Below are positions 51,611-63,990 of a DNA stretch of 64,000 nucleotides, in pieces. The notes beneath the pieces were generated by a model, which saw only the letters and a program-made list of their open reading frames with translations, did no database searches and had not been told where the DNA came from. Origin of the DNA: Hedera helix (taxonomy: Eukaryota > Streptophyta > Magnoliopsida > Apiales > Araliaceae); contig OX359273.1 in assembly GCA_947179155.2 (NCBI GenBank), positions 37,431,023 through 37,495,022 of the forward strand, given 5' to 3'. Made by a program: the position numbers and the translations under genes. Within the stretch, counting starts at the first letter, position 1; each line of letters starts with the position of its first letter.

Positions 51611-53647
51611 TGTAATGACCGAGAAAATTACGAACCCAATTTTTTTTTATTTAATTATATCCATAAGAAAATATGAGGTATGAAGTATGGGTGTATGTGA
51701 TAAGTTGTATGATGAGAGGTATTAAATTAGTTAATTAAATTAATTAATTAAAGAAGGAAAAAGATTGAAAGAGAAGCTTATGTGATGAAATCACAAAGCT
51801 TGAATGTTGGCCTTGTATGGCAATTAAGAAGTTTTATAATGAATAAGTTAATTACTTGTATAAATAATGAGAAAGAAGAAGCAAGTAAATTATTAAAGAT
51901 AACCCCAATGTGAGAATAATTGTTTAGGTATAGTTAACTATATTATAAACCCAATTTGATAATAAATGTTAGTGAATGAATTAATTTAATCAAGTTCAAT
52001 GTACTTGTAATTTAATGTGTTAGGGTTTTATTAAAACAAACCCAAGAATTTGTAAGTGATAGTGTTATGTAAGCTAATTTAATTAAAGAGTCCAATGGAC
52101 TTATAAATAGCAAATCTAATTGGATTATATTTTAAATCCAAATGAGTTGTTAAACTAGGTCAATTAAGTTTACCTAGTAGCTTATGTAATTAATTTAATT
52201 ACTAGTCCATGTAATTTATTAAATAAGCCCAATGCTTATTTTAATTAAAAGTAGCATAGTTATGTAAATGCTAGCCCAATGTGTGATATAAATTGAGCCC
52301 AAACAATTTAATTGAATGAGCCCAATATAATTTAATTCTAAGATTCAAGGTGGAGCCCAATAAGTTTGTATAGGTGAATATGTATACATATATTGGTGTA
52401 TATATATATGGATACTTATATAATTATATAAGACTTAAAAATAAAGTCAAATTGGAGAAATAAATAGTCAATACCGAATTTTGGGGCCCACATAGATATA
52501 AAACTAGCTTGTTGGATGATTTTGGAGTGTAAATTGGTGCAAGCAACCCCCAACCACCCTAGTCAATCAAAGGGTCAATCCAAAAGTCTATCAAGTGGTC
52601 ATTCCATGCATAGTAAGCAAGATTAGAGTCTTAATTGACCAAGTGTTGGTTGATTAAGAACTTAATTGGGAGAGTCCTAGACTTCTATAAATAAGAAGGA
52701 ACAAAGACTTGTTTAGGTTGTTTGTTCATTTGCTAAGTTATAGAGAGAGAAGTTCTAGAGAGAAGCTAAAGCTTTTGTGAGATAATACTTAAGAGTTGCT
52801 AGTGTGTTACTCATTTTGGGGAAGAGAAGAAGAAGAGGAGTTCTAGCTTAGCAAGAAGAAGAGCTTCATTAAAGGTTCAAAAGTGTTTTATCTCTTCCTT
52901 AGTTCATTTTTGTGGTTTAAATATGTTTTGTATGGTCAAAATATATTTTTAACCGATCAAAACTCGTTTTGACGATCTAGAAGTATTTATCTATGTAATA
53001 TATGTATATTCAAAGTTCTATGTGTTTATATCATGTTTTGGTATGTGTGAAAGACATAAAATTAGAAGAAATGTCTATATGGATATTTACCGGTAAAACC
53101 TTAGATAGCTATGTGCTATTTAATGTTGTAGTTTGAAATATACAAGTTGGAAAATTAATTTCTATGGCTAAAAAGTTAGATCTATGAGTGTTAAAGAAAA
53201 ACCCAACTTGAAGTTTTCAAAAATATTGAATAACAAAGAAGTTATAGCTTTTACCGCAAAAGATGTCGTTTTTAAACCCTAGATGGTTCGATCAGTAAAT
53301 TTCGTGTAAAACGTTTTCAAAAAGACGATCGAACCATGAAATATTGTAAAAAAAGAAGTTAGGAAGACAACAACACTAAGTTGGTGTCATATGGATGTGT
53401 AGAGTGTATTTTATTCAAGTTCAAACCATTAAAACCAAGGATTTGTGATTTTAGTTTTCACTTTGTCCTTGTGAGCCATTTTTAGTCCACTTCCGTTTGG
53501 AATTTGGATTTGTGATCTAAAGAGAAGTTGTAGAGGGGGAAATTCTGATGAGAATGGACTCAAGAATCACCCCAAAATGTTTTAAAATGAAGAAGTTATG
53601 GCTGTCGGAGCGTCGGAGGGTCAGACAGCCCATTTAGGGCTTTTGTC

Positions 53648-53712
53648 TTCTGTTTTGGACGCCCCGGCGCCCAGAATGGCCTAGGTTGAGCGCCGGGGCA
53701 TTCAAAACAGAA
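53648..53712. repeat. GC-rich inverted repeat in the long LTR
   Basis: Arms 53,648-53,670 and 53,690-53,712 pair at 21 of 23 positions, including a perfect GCCCCGGCGC/GCGCCGGGGC core. The loop is 19 bases. It stands out in an otherwise AT-rich LTR. Confidence 0.9.
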
Positions 53713-53934
53713 TGTCCAAGTTTTTTTGGTCGGGTCGGTTCGGTCCGGGTCTGGTCGGGTCGGTCCGGGTCGAGTTTTTAATGAAAAATTAAGTTGAAAT
53801 AAGTGTAAAATGAATGGGTTTGGATACTAAACCAATATATGAAGTTTATTAGTAACTAATTGGTAGCTAAATATTTAACATAAAGACTAAAGTTAACACA
53901 ATTAAAAAGTTAACTATTGGTATTATTTAAAGAT

Positions 53935-54946
53935 TATTAAAATATTATTAAATGATCAATAATATTAGTATATGATTAAAAAGTTATTATATGATGAATA
54001 ACATTAACAATTGGTTAAAATATTATTAAATGATAAATAATATTAATAAGTGATTAAAATATTATTAAATGGTTAATAATATTAATAAGAGATTAAAATA
54101 TTATCAAATGGTGAATAATATTTGTAAGTGATTAAAATATTATTAAATGGTTAATAATATTAATAAGAGATTAAAATATTATCAAATGGTGAATAATATT
54201 AATAAGTAAATAAAATATTATTAAATGATTAATAATATTAATAAAGGATTAAAATATTATTAAATGGTTAATAATATTAGTATATGAATAAAATATTATT
54301 AAATAGTTAATAATATTAGATTATAAGTAAAATATTATTAAATGGTTAATAATATTAATGAATGATTAAAATATTATTAAATGGTTAATAATATTAGTAA
54401 GTTAAAAGAATATTATTAAATGATTAATAATATTAGTAAGTTAATAGAATATTATTAAATGATTAATAATATTAGTAAGTTAGTAGAATATTATTAAATG
54501 ATTAATAATATTATTTAAGGATTAAAATATTATTAAATGGTTAATAATATTAGTATGAGAATAAAATATTATTAAATGGTTAATAATATTAATGAGAGAA
54601 GAAAATAGTATTAAATGATACTATTCTGAGTGTAAAATATTATTAAATGGATAATAATATTTATAAGTTATTGGAGATATTATTTGATAAATAATATTAT
54701 TTGAAGAGTAAGACATTATTAATAATGTTAACATATGATTGAAATATTATTAAATGATTAATAATATTAACTAAGGATAATGATATTATTAAAGGATTAA
54801 TAACATTATTGAGAGGATAAAATATTATTAAATGGTTAATAATATTTATAAGCGATTAAGATATTATTTGATAATTAATATCACTGGGGATAGTGTAAAG
54901 CATCATTTAATTATTAATAATGTTAATAAGTGGTTGAGATAATAAA
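53935..54946. repeat. 39-bp hairpin-forming tandem repeat array, left part
   Basis: About 26 units of the form (gatta)AAATATTATTAAATGG plus TTAATAATATTAATAAG. In the best units AATATTATTAA and TTAATAATATT are perfect inverted repeats around a 4-base ATGG or ATGA loop. The period is 39 near 54,067-54,106 and drifts elsewhere. The array continues at 63,811-63,990 on the other side of the LARD insertion. Confidence 0.9.
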
Positions 54947-57314
54947 TGTAACGCCCCCAAAATCCCCGCGCTTTCCACGCGGCGGACCTTGTGCGTTAAC
55001 TTCGTACATCTATCGACTTAACCAATGATCCCATAATCATATTGGTTGAATTAGTCTTATTTTAGACTATACATTAAAAATTTCTCTTAACTTTGTCCCT
55101 GGATCTTAACTTAATCTCAGTCTCATAAGTATACAAGTATCAACTTGTATTTCATCCGTATAAATGGATAAAACCATATATAACAGTTTAATTTTAACCT
55201 TAGGATTTAAATATTCTATATACGTCCACTTGTAACGGTCTCATTCGTACTACAAGTATCAATATACAAATATATCTCTTCATATCAATAATCCTATTTA
55301 TATGGTATTCAGAATAGTAATAACGAGTTATACCTGGGTCCGAGGAACCTTAACGATGGATTTGACCAGTCAACATCGCTTAGTTCTGTCTCAGATGTAC
55401 AGCACTCACAAGTTATTTACCGATCCTCATCCAGATAAATAGATCATTATCAACATTGTTTTAATATTTAACAATTCTACATTATATCAAATTTAAAGAC
55501 ATAACAACATTCTGATGATAATAATTTATATCATTCATTCAATATTTGGTTACATGTTTGTTTGTTCGTATTACAACAGTCGTTATGACTTATACAAATA
55601 CAAGTAATAAACATGAAAACCTAATCTACGCTTCATCTTTACGTTCAAGATCTTCTTAACGTTCATCTTTAATCTGCAAATAAGGTTTTATTTGCAAGAA
55701 TGAGCACGACGGCTCAGCAAGTCTAACATATTATCACATACACAGTTTATGCTTTCATATAAACTTTAACATGCTTTGACTGAACATACATCTCAGTTAA
55801 TAATCATATTAATTTATGCTTTAACAATAAGCATATTTTATACATACTCATATGCATCATCAAATATCAATTAACATTTAACAGTTAATCAATAACTAAC
55901 ACTTAATTATTTAATCACATAAGATCTTCATGCATGTACTTTCACATATAAACTATCACATAATAACATGAACAATCTTAGAACATACTAATAACACATA
56001 AAAGTTTAGAACTTGCCTCAAATTGAAACTAGGGTTTTCCGGCGGAGCGTTAAACCCTACACAGTCATTTAGTGCATAAGCGGTTAGATTCATCGTATTA
56101 TATAACTTCATAAGTCTTATATTAACTTTATTTAAACTATTTCAATAGGTGGAATTATTTGAAAAATTGGCTAACTCAAAAACTCATTTTTAAGCCAAAT
56201 TTTCGGATTTGGGCAGATTGTTGGACTGACAGACCCCGGCTCAGTTAAACGGCCATAACTTCTTCGTTTTAAAACATTTTTTAGTCGTTCAAAATTCCAC
56301 GCGTTCGTAACTTCCGTCTCTACAATTAATATTTATACCAAAGTACGAAATTCCTGACAGATTTGTACAGATTTCTGCCTAAAGGTGACTGCTCTAAAAC
56401 TGATTCATATTTCTGACCTCTTTTATAGTAACGGCCATAACTTTGTCATACGAAAACATTTTTGAGTGATTCTTGAGTCTAAATTGCTTAGAATTTCATG
56501 ATCTACAACTTTCATTTAGGTTTCTAAGGCAGATTAAGACATTAAATTTTCGGAAATTTGCAAAAATATTCTGCGACGATATTAAACTTAACTTTCTTTG
56601 ATCCGATTGCTAAAACATGATGTCTCAAGCATTAATTTGCTAAGATAACATGTTCTAACACTCCGTATCACTTCATAACATAAAAATAACAAAATCATAA
56701 ACCTACTTATATAAGATTTCATGACTTTTTCTCAAGAACACGAAGAACGAATCGAAGAACACGAAGAACAAAGTTTCATCGTTCTTCGTTTCGACTACTA
56801 AAACTTGATGCCACAAGCATTACTTAGCAAGGCCATCATGTTTCATCATCCCATAACACTAAATTACAAAATCATAAACCTACTTATAAGAAAATTTATG
56901 ACTTTCACTCAAGAAACGAAGAACACGAAGAACGATAAGAAAAATCGAACATCGTAACGGCTTGTGTTTTGAGCTTTTTAACTAAATACTTGAAATGAAA
57001 TGGACAGTATAACTACTTATAATTTATATTCCACTACTCTAGACATAAAATAAATCGAGCATTATAGCTATTCACATATACTCTACGAATTGAAAAATTA
57101 CATAATAGCAACTAGAGATTACCTCTTGGAGTGCAAGCTTTGACAACAATTTGTGCAAGGCTTCAATACTCATCAACAAGATTAATCTATCAATATATCT
57201 CTCTAGCTTTGTTGCTCTAATTTACTTGGTGAATTGGTAAGGATTATGAAGAGTGAAGACTCCTATTTATAGGATTTTCCAAGTTAGGGTAAAATGGTAA
57301 AAATGACAATCAAG

Positions 57315-57505
57315 CTTTGGCTCCAAGTTTGGCTTGGCTTTAACTTTGGCTCCAAGTTTGGCTTATACTTTGGCTCCAAGTTTGGCTTGACTCCAACTTT
57401 GGCTCCAAGTTTGGTTTATACTTTGGCTCCAAGTTTGGCTTGGCTCCAACTTTGGCTTCAAGTTTGGTTTATTCTTTGGCTCCAAGTTTTGGCTTGACTT
57501 TGGCT
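57315..57505. repeat. Minisatellite with alternating 29- and 24-bp units (LTR copy at 57 kb)
   Basis: CTTTGGCTCCAAGTTTGG starts units of 29, 24, 29, 24, 29 and 24 bases, a 53-bp dimer repeated three times, then decays. It lies upstream of the LTR TATA box in element orientation. The open frame across it is a repeat artefact. The other LTR has the same array at 62,782-62,972. Confidence 0.88.
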
Positions 57506-57691
57506 TGGCTTAGGCTTTAACTTTATCTACTAACTAGAGTTAACAACTAACTCAACATTAGTTAATTCTCTACTAACTTGTATACTTGACTTTTACTATT
57601 CACAGTTGACTTTTTCGTATTTATACCGTATAATTTTCGTATTATTTTCGTATTATACCCGTATAATTTTCGTATTATACGCGTATATGTG

Positions 57692-57830
57692 AATAGTGAT
57701 TAGGGTTAGGTTATAACCCTTAGGGTTTGAACCCTTAGGATTTCTAGGTTTAGGGTTTAGGTTTTAACCTTTTCTAAGTTTAACCAAACCCTAGTTTAGG
57801 TTTTCTAAACCCTAGAATTAGGTTTTTAGG
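57692..57830. repeat. Telomere-motif-rich block in the LARD LTR
   Basis: Many TTTAGGG, TTAGGG, AACCCTA and AAACCCTAG motifs occur in both orientations. The same block is at about 63,159-63,297 in the other LTR. It is not a regular telomere array. Confidence 0.75.
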
Positions 57831-58137
57831 TTTTAACCTTTAAATAACTTTTCGATTTTAATAAGTGTTAAGGTTAATTACTTGAACCGAAACACGAATT
57901 CCTACACATAAGTAATTCACATAGCACATTTAAAAGCTCAATTCAAGCTTTACTAATCACATAACACATAGTTTAGGTTAAAAGTTTAACCTCTAATCGT
58001 AAACGAATCGTAGTTTCGAGTCGTTTTTAATCTTTAATATAGTTCAATGTATTGTTGAGCAATCGTTTTTAGGCTTCTAAATTAACAACCTTTATCATAT
58101 CTTGACAGATCATTTTTAAAATATTTGGGATATTACA

Positions 58138-58343
58138 TTCAACCCAACTTACAAGAATTTCGTCCTCGAAATTAACTTACAATTCACTTTACTCATTTAA
58201 TATTATATTTATAAGTGCTATAAATATTCAAGATATTACATTCTCTCCTTCTTATCAGAATTTCGTCCTCGAAATTAACTTTACAATTACTTTATTCATT
58301 TAATATCATATTTATAAGTGCTATAAATATTCAGGATATTACA
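58138..58343 (-). repeat. Two 103-bp units repeating the tract-LTR junction inside the LTR
   Basis: GATATTACA ends fall at 58,137, 58,240 and 58,343, exactly 103 bases apart. Each is followed (plus strand) by a pyrimidine-rich stretch, then GAATTTCGTCCTCGAAATTA. The LTR therefore carries two internal copies of its own purine-tract/start junction. The same arrangement occurs in the 5' LTR (63,605-63,810). Confidence 0.9.
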
Positions 58344-58356
58344 TTCTCTCCTTCTT
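58344..58356 (-). promoter_or_regulatory. Polypurine tract of the LARD
   Basis: On the minus strand AAGAAGGAGAGAA lies directly before the TG of the 3' LTR and after ATTTCGAGGACGAAATTCTG. It is the expected plus-strand primer. Confidence 0.85.
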
Positions 58357-60399
58357 ATCAGAATTTCGTCCTCGAAATTATAATATAATCATCTCCAATT
58401 TACTCTTCAATATGAATTTTTTAAATTCATCTTTTACTCATATTAAACTTCCAATACTTTGATTAGGTCTGAACAATGTTCACTTATCTCTACACATTTC
58501 CTTTTATCAAACTTGACGTTCAGTCTCACTCTTCCTTTATTTAGGATTCTTCGAACTTATACTGTTGTCAATCAAGACCTTGACCTTTTTTTAAATACTA
58601 TGGATGCTAGATGACCCACAAGTTTAACAATCACTTGGATTGACAAACACTATTCTTGTGTAGCAATCAAATAAGATTGAGAACACTCATGACAGTACAT
58701 TAGGTGATCAGCCTGTCGTACCATATTATCTCTTAAAGACGCGGTATGTTGCATCAACCGGAATCATATGTCCGTTTACTTATCATAACCAGAAATGTCT
58801 AGCCAAAACAATTGGCATTGACTCATATTTAAACCATTCAAACTTTTGAAAAGCAATTTTATGACTGTATACTGCACCTTGCAATGTGCATTGATAACTC
58901 ATCATGTATCATCTTCACACCAGGTTAAATGGGGTGTTGATGAATAAATCATTTTTGTCCTTCACATTAAATCCGCCTAGCCAAAACAATTAGCATAGAC
59001 ATAAGAATAACATAGCCAAAAATTTTCCATTTTTGAAAATCAATTTTATGATTTTTATCACACCCACATCCCTATAACTGTGCATTGATGATCTTCGATC
59101 ATAACCACAACATTTGACCATGTGTTCATGATAAAATTCATTAAATTTAACTCTATCTAGCTTGAAAAATTAGCATAGATGTAGTTAACAAAAATTTTCA
59201 GTTCAACTAGTGAACAATTCTTTTCAAAGGCACTCAAGTGCGAATATAACCATAAAGATCTAGCATAGCTAGAAGATTTTTGAAATACCCTCAATCCTCT
59301 ATCTTTTCCATTATTCTCTAACCATAACACAAGTTTTGCAAATATATAGTAATATAGTAAACTGGTTGGTTGTTTTAACCACAAGAACAAATATATCAGT
59401 TCCCCTTCTTATCAACACGGGATTGAAAATGTCTCAGTTCATATCAGTCTGTTCCAATATTCTTACCGAAATGACATTCGTAGCCGTATCTCATAGTCGG
59501 TTCGACTGACATATCATAGCCCTCGCCCATACAAGGGTTCGTTCACTCAGTAACTAATATACAAATATCTTTTAAAACCATTAGTTTTGACGTAACAACT
59601 AATAACTAATCAATATACATATGAGTGAAGAATTAACTTCTCAGAATATATACAAAGAAGAGTTGACACAAGATTTTAATTTACTTATCAATATAGCAAA
59701 CTGAGTTATTCCTCCACCCAAGAACTAATGAATCAGTTCCCCGTCTCATCAACACTATCCTCAAATGATATCATTCAGTGTGTAACCCGCTTTGAGAACA
59801 CTGACCATGAATCATTCATACCAACAGTGTAGTTAGATCGGTTTTCTGAAGCATATTAAACTCTTTCCCATACAAGAGAGTCGTTCTACTCAGTTTTACT
59901 AATATGAGTTTTCAATTGCAATCTCTAATCGTTCTCTATAACTATCTTATGAATTCCCTGAATTCATTCATGTATCATTACAACTCATTATAAGCTTAAT
60001 TCTTACAATCTCCAAATGAATTTCTACATTCTCCAAATGAATTTCTTATTAACATATCTCTATGAGTTTAGTCATCTCTTATCTTAGGTATAATTACACA
60101 TAATACCAAACATACCATTTCATTTTTATGAAACAGTTTCACACAAAAACTAATAAGATTATTTTATCTTATTGCTTGCTTTGAGAACTCTTTATGAGTC
60201 TATTTAACTTCAGATATTCTCGTAAAGAGTTTATCTTTATTCAATATATTACATTCACATAATAATTTTTATGTATTAAGATTTAATAAGATTTATGCGT
60301 ATCTTTTAATTATATACGGACTCTTCACAAGTCCATTTCTTTTTTTAATCCATCAGATTATACTCCAAGGTACTTGTTACCTCGAAACTATAATCCACT
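58357..60399 (-). other. Internal region of the LARD, non-coding
   Basis: About 2 kb with no frame longer than about 77 codons and no recognisable retroelement motifs. Repeated phrases such as TAGCCAAAACAATT.GCAT (about 58,800, 58,980) and ATCAGTTCCCC.TCTCATCAAC-like blocks (about 59,397, 59,735), with CCCATACAAG and GTTC.ACTCAG (about 59,530, 59,870), suggest internal duplication. Confidence 0.7.
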
Positions 60400-60411
60400 G
60401 CTCTGATACCA
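60400..60411 (-). promoter_or_regulatory. Primer binding site, initiator methionine tRNA
   Basis: On the minus strand TGGTATCAGAGC lies two bases after the end of the 5' LTR. This is the standard plant PBS matching the 3' end of initiator tRNA-Met. Confidence 0.95.
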
Positions 60412-60413
60412 AC

Positions 60414-63400
60414 TGTAACGCCCCCAAAATCCCCGCGCTTTCCACGCGGCGGACCTTGTGCGTTAACTTCGTACATCTATCGACTTAACCAATGATCCCA
60501 TAATCATATTGGTTGAATTAGTCTTATTTTAGACTATACATTAAAAATTTCTCTTAACTTTGTCCCTGGATCTTAACTTAATCTCAGTCTCATAAGTATA
60601 CAAGTATCAACTTGTATTTCATCCGTATAAATGGATAAAACCATATATAACAGTTTAATTTTAACCTTAGGATTTAAATATTCTATATACGTCCACTTGT
60701 AACGGTCTCATTCGTACTACAAGTATCAATATACAAATATATCTCTTCATATCAATAATCCTATTTATATGGTATTCAGAATAGTAATAACGAGTTATAC
60801 CTGGGTCCGAGGAACCTTAACGATGGATTTGACCAGTCAACATCGCTTAGTTCTGTCTCAGATGTACAGCACTCACAAGTTATTTACCGATCCTCATCCA
60901 GATAAATAGATCATTATCAACATTGTTTTAATATTTAACAATTCTACATTATATCAAATTTAAAGACATAACAACATTCTGATGATAATAATTTATATCA
61001 TTCATTCAATATTTGGTTACATGTTTGTTTGTTCGTATTACAACAGTCGTTATGACTTATACAAATACAAGTAATAAACATGAAAACCTAATCTACGCTT
61101 CATCTTTACGTTCAAGATCTTCTTAACGTTCATCTTTAATCTGCAAATAAGGTTTTATTTGCAAGAATGAGCACGACGGCTCAGCAAGTCTAACATATTA
61201 TCACATACACAGTTTATGCTTTCATATAAACTTTAACATGCTTTGACTGAACATACATCTCAGTTAATAATCATATTAATTTATGCTTTAACAATAAGCA
61301 TATTTTATACATACTCATATGCATCATCAAATATCAATTAACATTTAACAGTTAATCAATAACTAACACTTAATTATTTAATCACATAAGATCTTCATGC
61401 ATGTACTTTCACATATAAACTATCACATAATAACATGAACAATCTTAGAACATACTAATAACACATAAAAGTTTAGAACTTGCCTCAAATTGAAACTAGG
61501 GTTTTCCGGCGGAGCGTTAAACCCTACACAGTCATTTAGTGCATAAGCGGTTAGATTCATCGTATTATATAACTTCATAAGTCTTATATTAACTTTATTT
61601 AAACTATTTCAATAGGTGGAATTATTTGAAAAATTGGCTAACTCAAAAACTCATTTTTAAGCCAAATTTTCGGATTTGGGCAGATTGTTGGACTGACAGA
61701 CCCCGGCTCAGTTAAACGGCCATAACTTCTTCGTTTTAAAACATTTTTTAGTCGTTCAAAATTCCACGCGTTCGTAACTTCCGTCTCTACAATTAATATT
61801 TATACCAAAGTACGAAATTCCTGACAGATTTGTACAGATTTCTGCCTAAAGGTGACTGCTCTAAAACTGATTCATATTTCTGACCTCTTTTATAGTAACG
61901 GCCATAACTTTGTCATACGAAAACATTTTTGAGTGATTCTTGAGTCTAAATTGCTTAGAATTTCATGATCTACAACTTTCATTTAGGTTTCTAAGGCAGA
62001 TTAAGACATTAAATTTTCGGAAATTTGCAAAAATATTCTGCGACGATATTAAACTTAACTTTCTTTGATCCGATTGCTAAAACATGATGTCTCAAGCATT
62101 AATTTGCTAAGATAACATGTTCTAACACTCCGTATCACTTCATAACATAAAAATAACAAAATCATAAACCTACTTATATAAGATTTCATGACTTTTTCTC
62201 AAGAACACGAAGAACGAATCGAAGAACACGAAGAACAAAGTTTCATCGTTCTTCGTTTCGACTACTAAAACTTGATGCCACAAGCATTACTTAGCAAGGC
62301 CATCATGTTTCATCATCCCATAACACTAAATTACAAAATCATAAACCTACTTATAAGAAAATTTATGACTTTCACTCAAGAAACGAAGAACACGAAGAAC
62401 GATAAGAAAAATCGAACATCGTAACGGCTTGTGTTTTGAGCTTTTTAACTAAATACTTGAAATGAAATGGACAGTATAACTACTTATAATTTATATTCCA
62501 CTACTCTAGACATAAAATAAATCGAGCATTATAGCTATTCACATATACTCTACGAATTGAAAAATTACATAATAGCAACTAGAGATTACCTCTTGGAGTG
62601 CAAGCTTTGACAACAATTTGTGCAAGGCTTCAATACTCATCAACAAGATTAATCTATCAATATATCTCTCTAGCTTTGTTGCTCTAATTTACTTGGTGAA
62701 TTGGTAAGGATTATGAAGAGTGAAGACTCCTATTTATAGGATTTTCCAAGTTAGGGTAAAATGGTAAAAATGACAATCAAGCTTTGGCTCCAAGTTTGGC
62801 TTGGCTTTAACTTTGGCTCCAAGTTTGGCTTATACTTTGGCTCCAAGTTTGGCTTGACTCCAACTTTGGCTCCAAGTTTGGTTTATACTTTGGCTCCAAG
62901 TTTGGCTTGGCTCCAACTTTGGCTTCAAGTTTGGTTTATTCTTTGGCTCCAAGTTTTGGCTTGACTTTGGCTTGGCTTAGGCTTTAACTTTATCTACTAA
63001 CTAGAGTTAACAACTAACTCAACATTAGTTAATTCTCTACTAACTTGTATACTTGACTTTTACTATTCACAGTTGACTTTTTCGTATTTATACCGTATAA
63101 TTTTCGTATTATTTTCGTATTATACCCGTATAATTTTCGTATTATACGCGTATATGTGAATAGTGATTAGGGTTAGGTTATAACCCTTAGGGTTTGAACC
63201 CTTAGGATTTCTAGGTTTAGGGTTTAGGTTTTAACCTTTTCTAAGTTTAACCAAACCCTAGTTTAGGTTTTCTAAACCCTAGAATTAGGTTTTTAGGTTT
63301 TAACCTTTAAATAACTTTTCGATTTTAATAAGTGTTAAGGTTAATTACTTGAACCGAAACACGAATTCCTACACATAAGTAATTCACATAGCACATTTAA

Positions 63401-63810
63401 AAGCTCAATTCAAGCTTTACTAATCACATAACACATAGTTTAGGTTAAAAGTTTAACCTCTAATCGTAAACGAATCGTAGTTTCGAGTCGTTTTTAATCT
63501 TTAATATAGTTCAATGTATTGTTGAGCAATCGTTTTTAGGCTTCTAAATTAACAACCTTTATCATATCTTGACAGATCATTTTTAAAATATTTGGGATAT
63601 TACATTCAACCCAACTTACAAGAATTTCGTCCTCGAAATTAACTTACAATTCACTTTACTCATTTAATATTATATTTATAAGTGCTATAAATATTCAAGA
63701 TATTACATTCTCTCCTTCTTATCAGAATTTCGTCCTCGAAATTAACTTTACAATTACTTTAGTCATTTAATATCATATTTATAAGTGCTATAAATATTCA
63801 GGATATTACA
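60414..63810 (-). repeat. 5' LTR of the LARD
   Basis: In element orientation it starts TGTAATATCCTGAATATT at 63,810 and ends GGGGGCGTTACA at 60,414. It contains a CCTATAAATAGGA TATA box (about 62,732-62,744), and upstream of that a TTTGGCTCCAAG minisatellite and a telomere-motif-rich block. Confidence 0.92.
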
Positions 63811-63990
63811 ATAAAGAGATTAAGAGGATTATTATATGGTTAATAATATTGAGGAGCTAAGTGATTTATTATTGAAATAATAAATGGTTAAAATATTATT
63901 ATACGATTAATAATATTATATGTAGTATTTATATATTATCAAAGGAGATAATATTATAAAGCAATGAAGTGATGGGTATGTGAGTTAAAA
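63811..63990. repeat. 39-bp hairpin repeat array, right part
   Basis: Beyond the LARD the sequence returns to TTATATGGTTAATAATATT and AAAATATTATTATACGATTA type units, more diverged than the left part. This shows the array was one block before the insertion. Confidence 0.8.

Larger units (their letters stand above)
54947..58343 (-). repeat. 3' LTR of the LARD
   Basis: It has the same length as the 5' LTR and the same order of blocks. The TATA-type CCTATAAATAGGA is at about 57,267-57,279. The start in element orientation (58,343) is directly preceded by the purine tract. Confidence 0.92.
54947..63810 (-). mobile_element. Complete non-coding LTR retrotransposon (LARD type)
   Basis: It is 8,864 bp long with two 3,397-bp LTRs, an internal region of only 2,070 bp, and a perfect ATAAA target duplication (54942-54946, 63811-63815). 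Minus-strand orientation is set by the primer site next to the right LTR and the purine tract next to the left LTR. The internal region has no gag, protease, reverse transcriptase or integrase, so it must rely on proteins from another element. The end sequence ATTTCGAGGACGAAATTCT before the tract is the type I associate with Tekay/Del-clade Ty3 elements. The LTRs look nearly identical (one difference seen: 58,288-region T against G near 63,760), so the insertion is young. Confidence 0.92.

Noticed and set aside
57294..57497. 67-codon frame repeated identically at 62,761-62,964
   Set aside because: It is a translation of the TTTGGCTCCAAG minisatellite and is duplicated because it lies in both LTRs.
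54947..63810. Segmental duplication of a 3.4-kb single-copy region
   Set aside because: The two copies have TG...CA ends, a shared target duplication, a tRNA primer site and a purine tract, so they are LTRs of one element.
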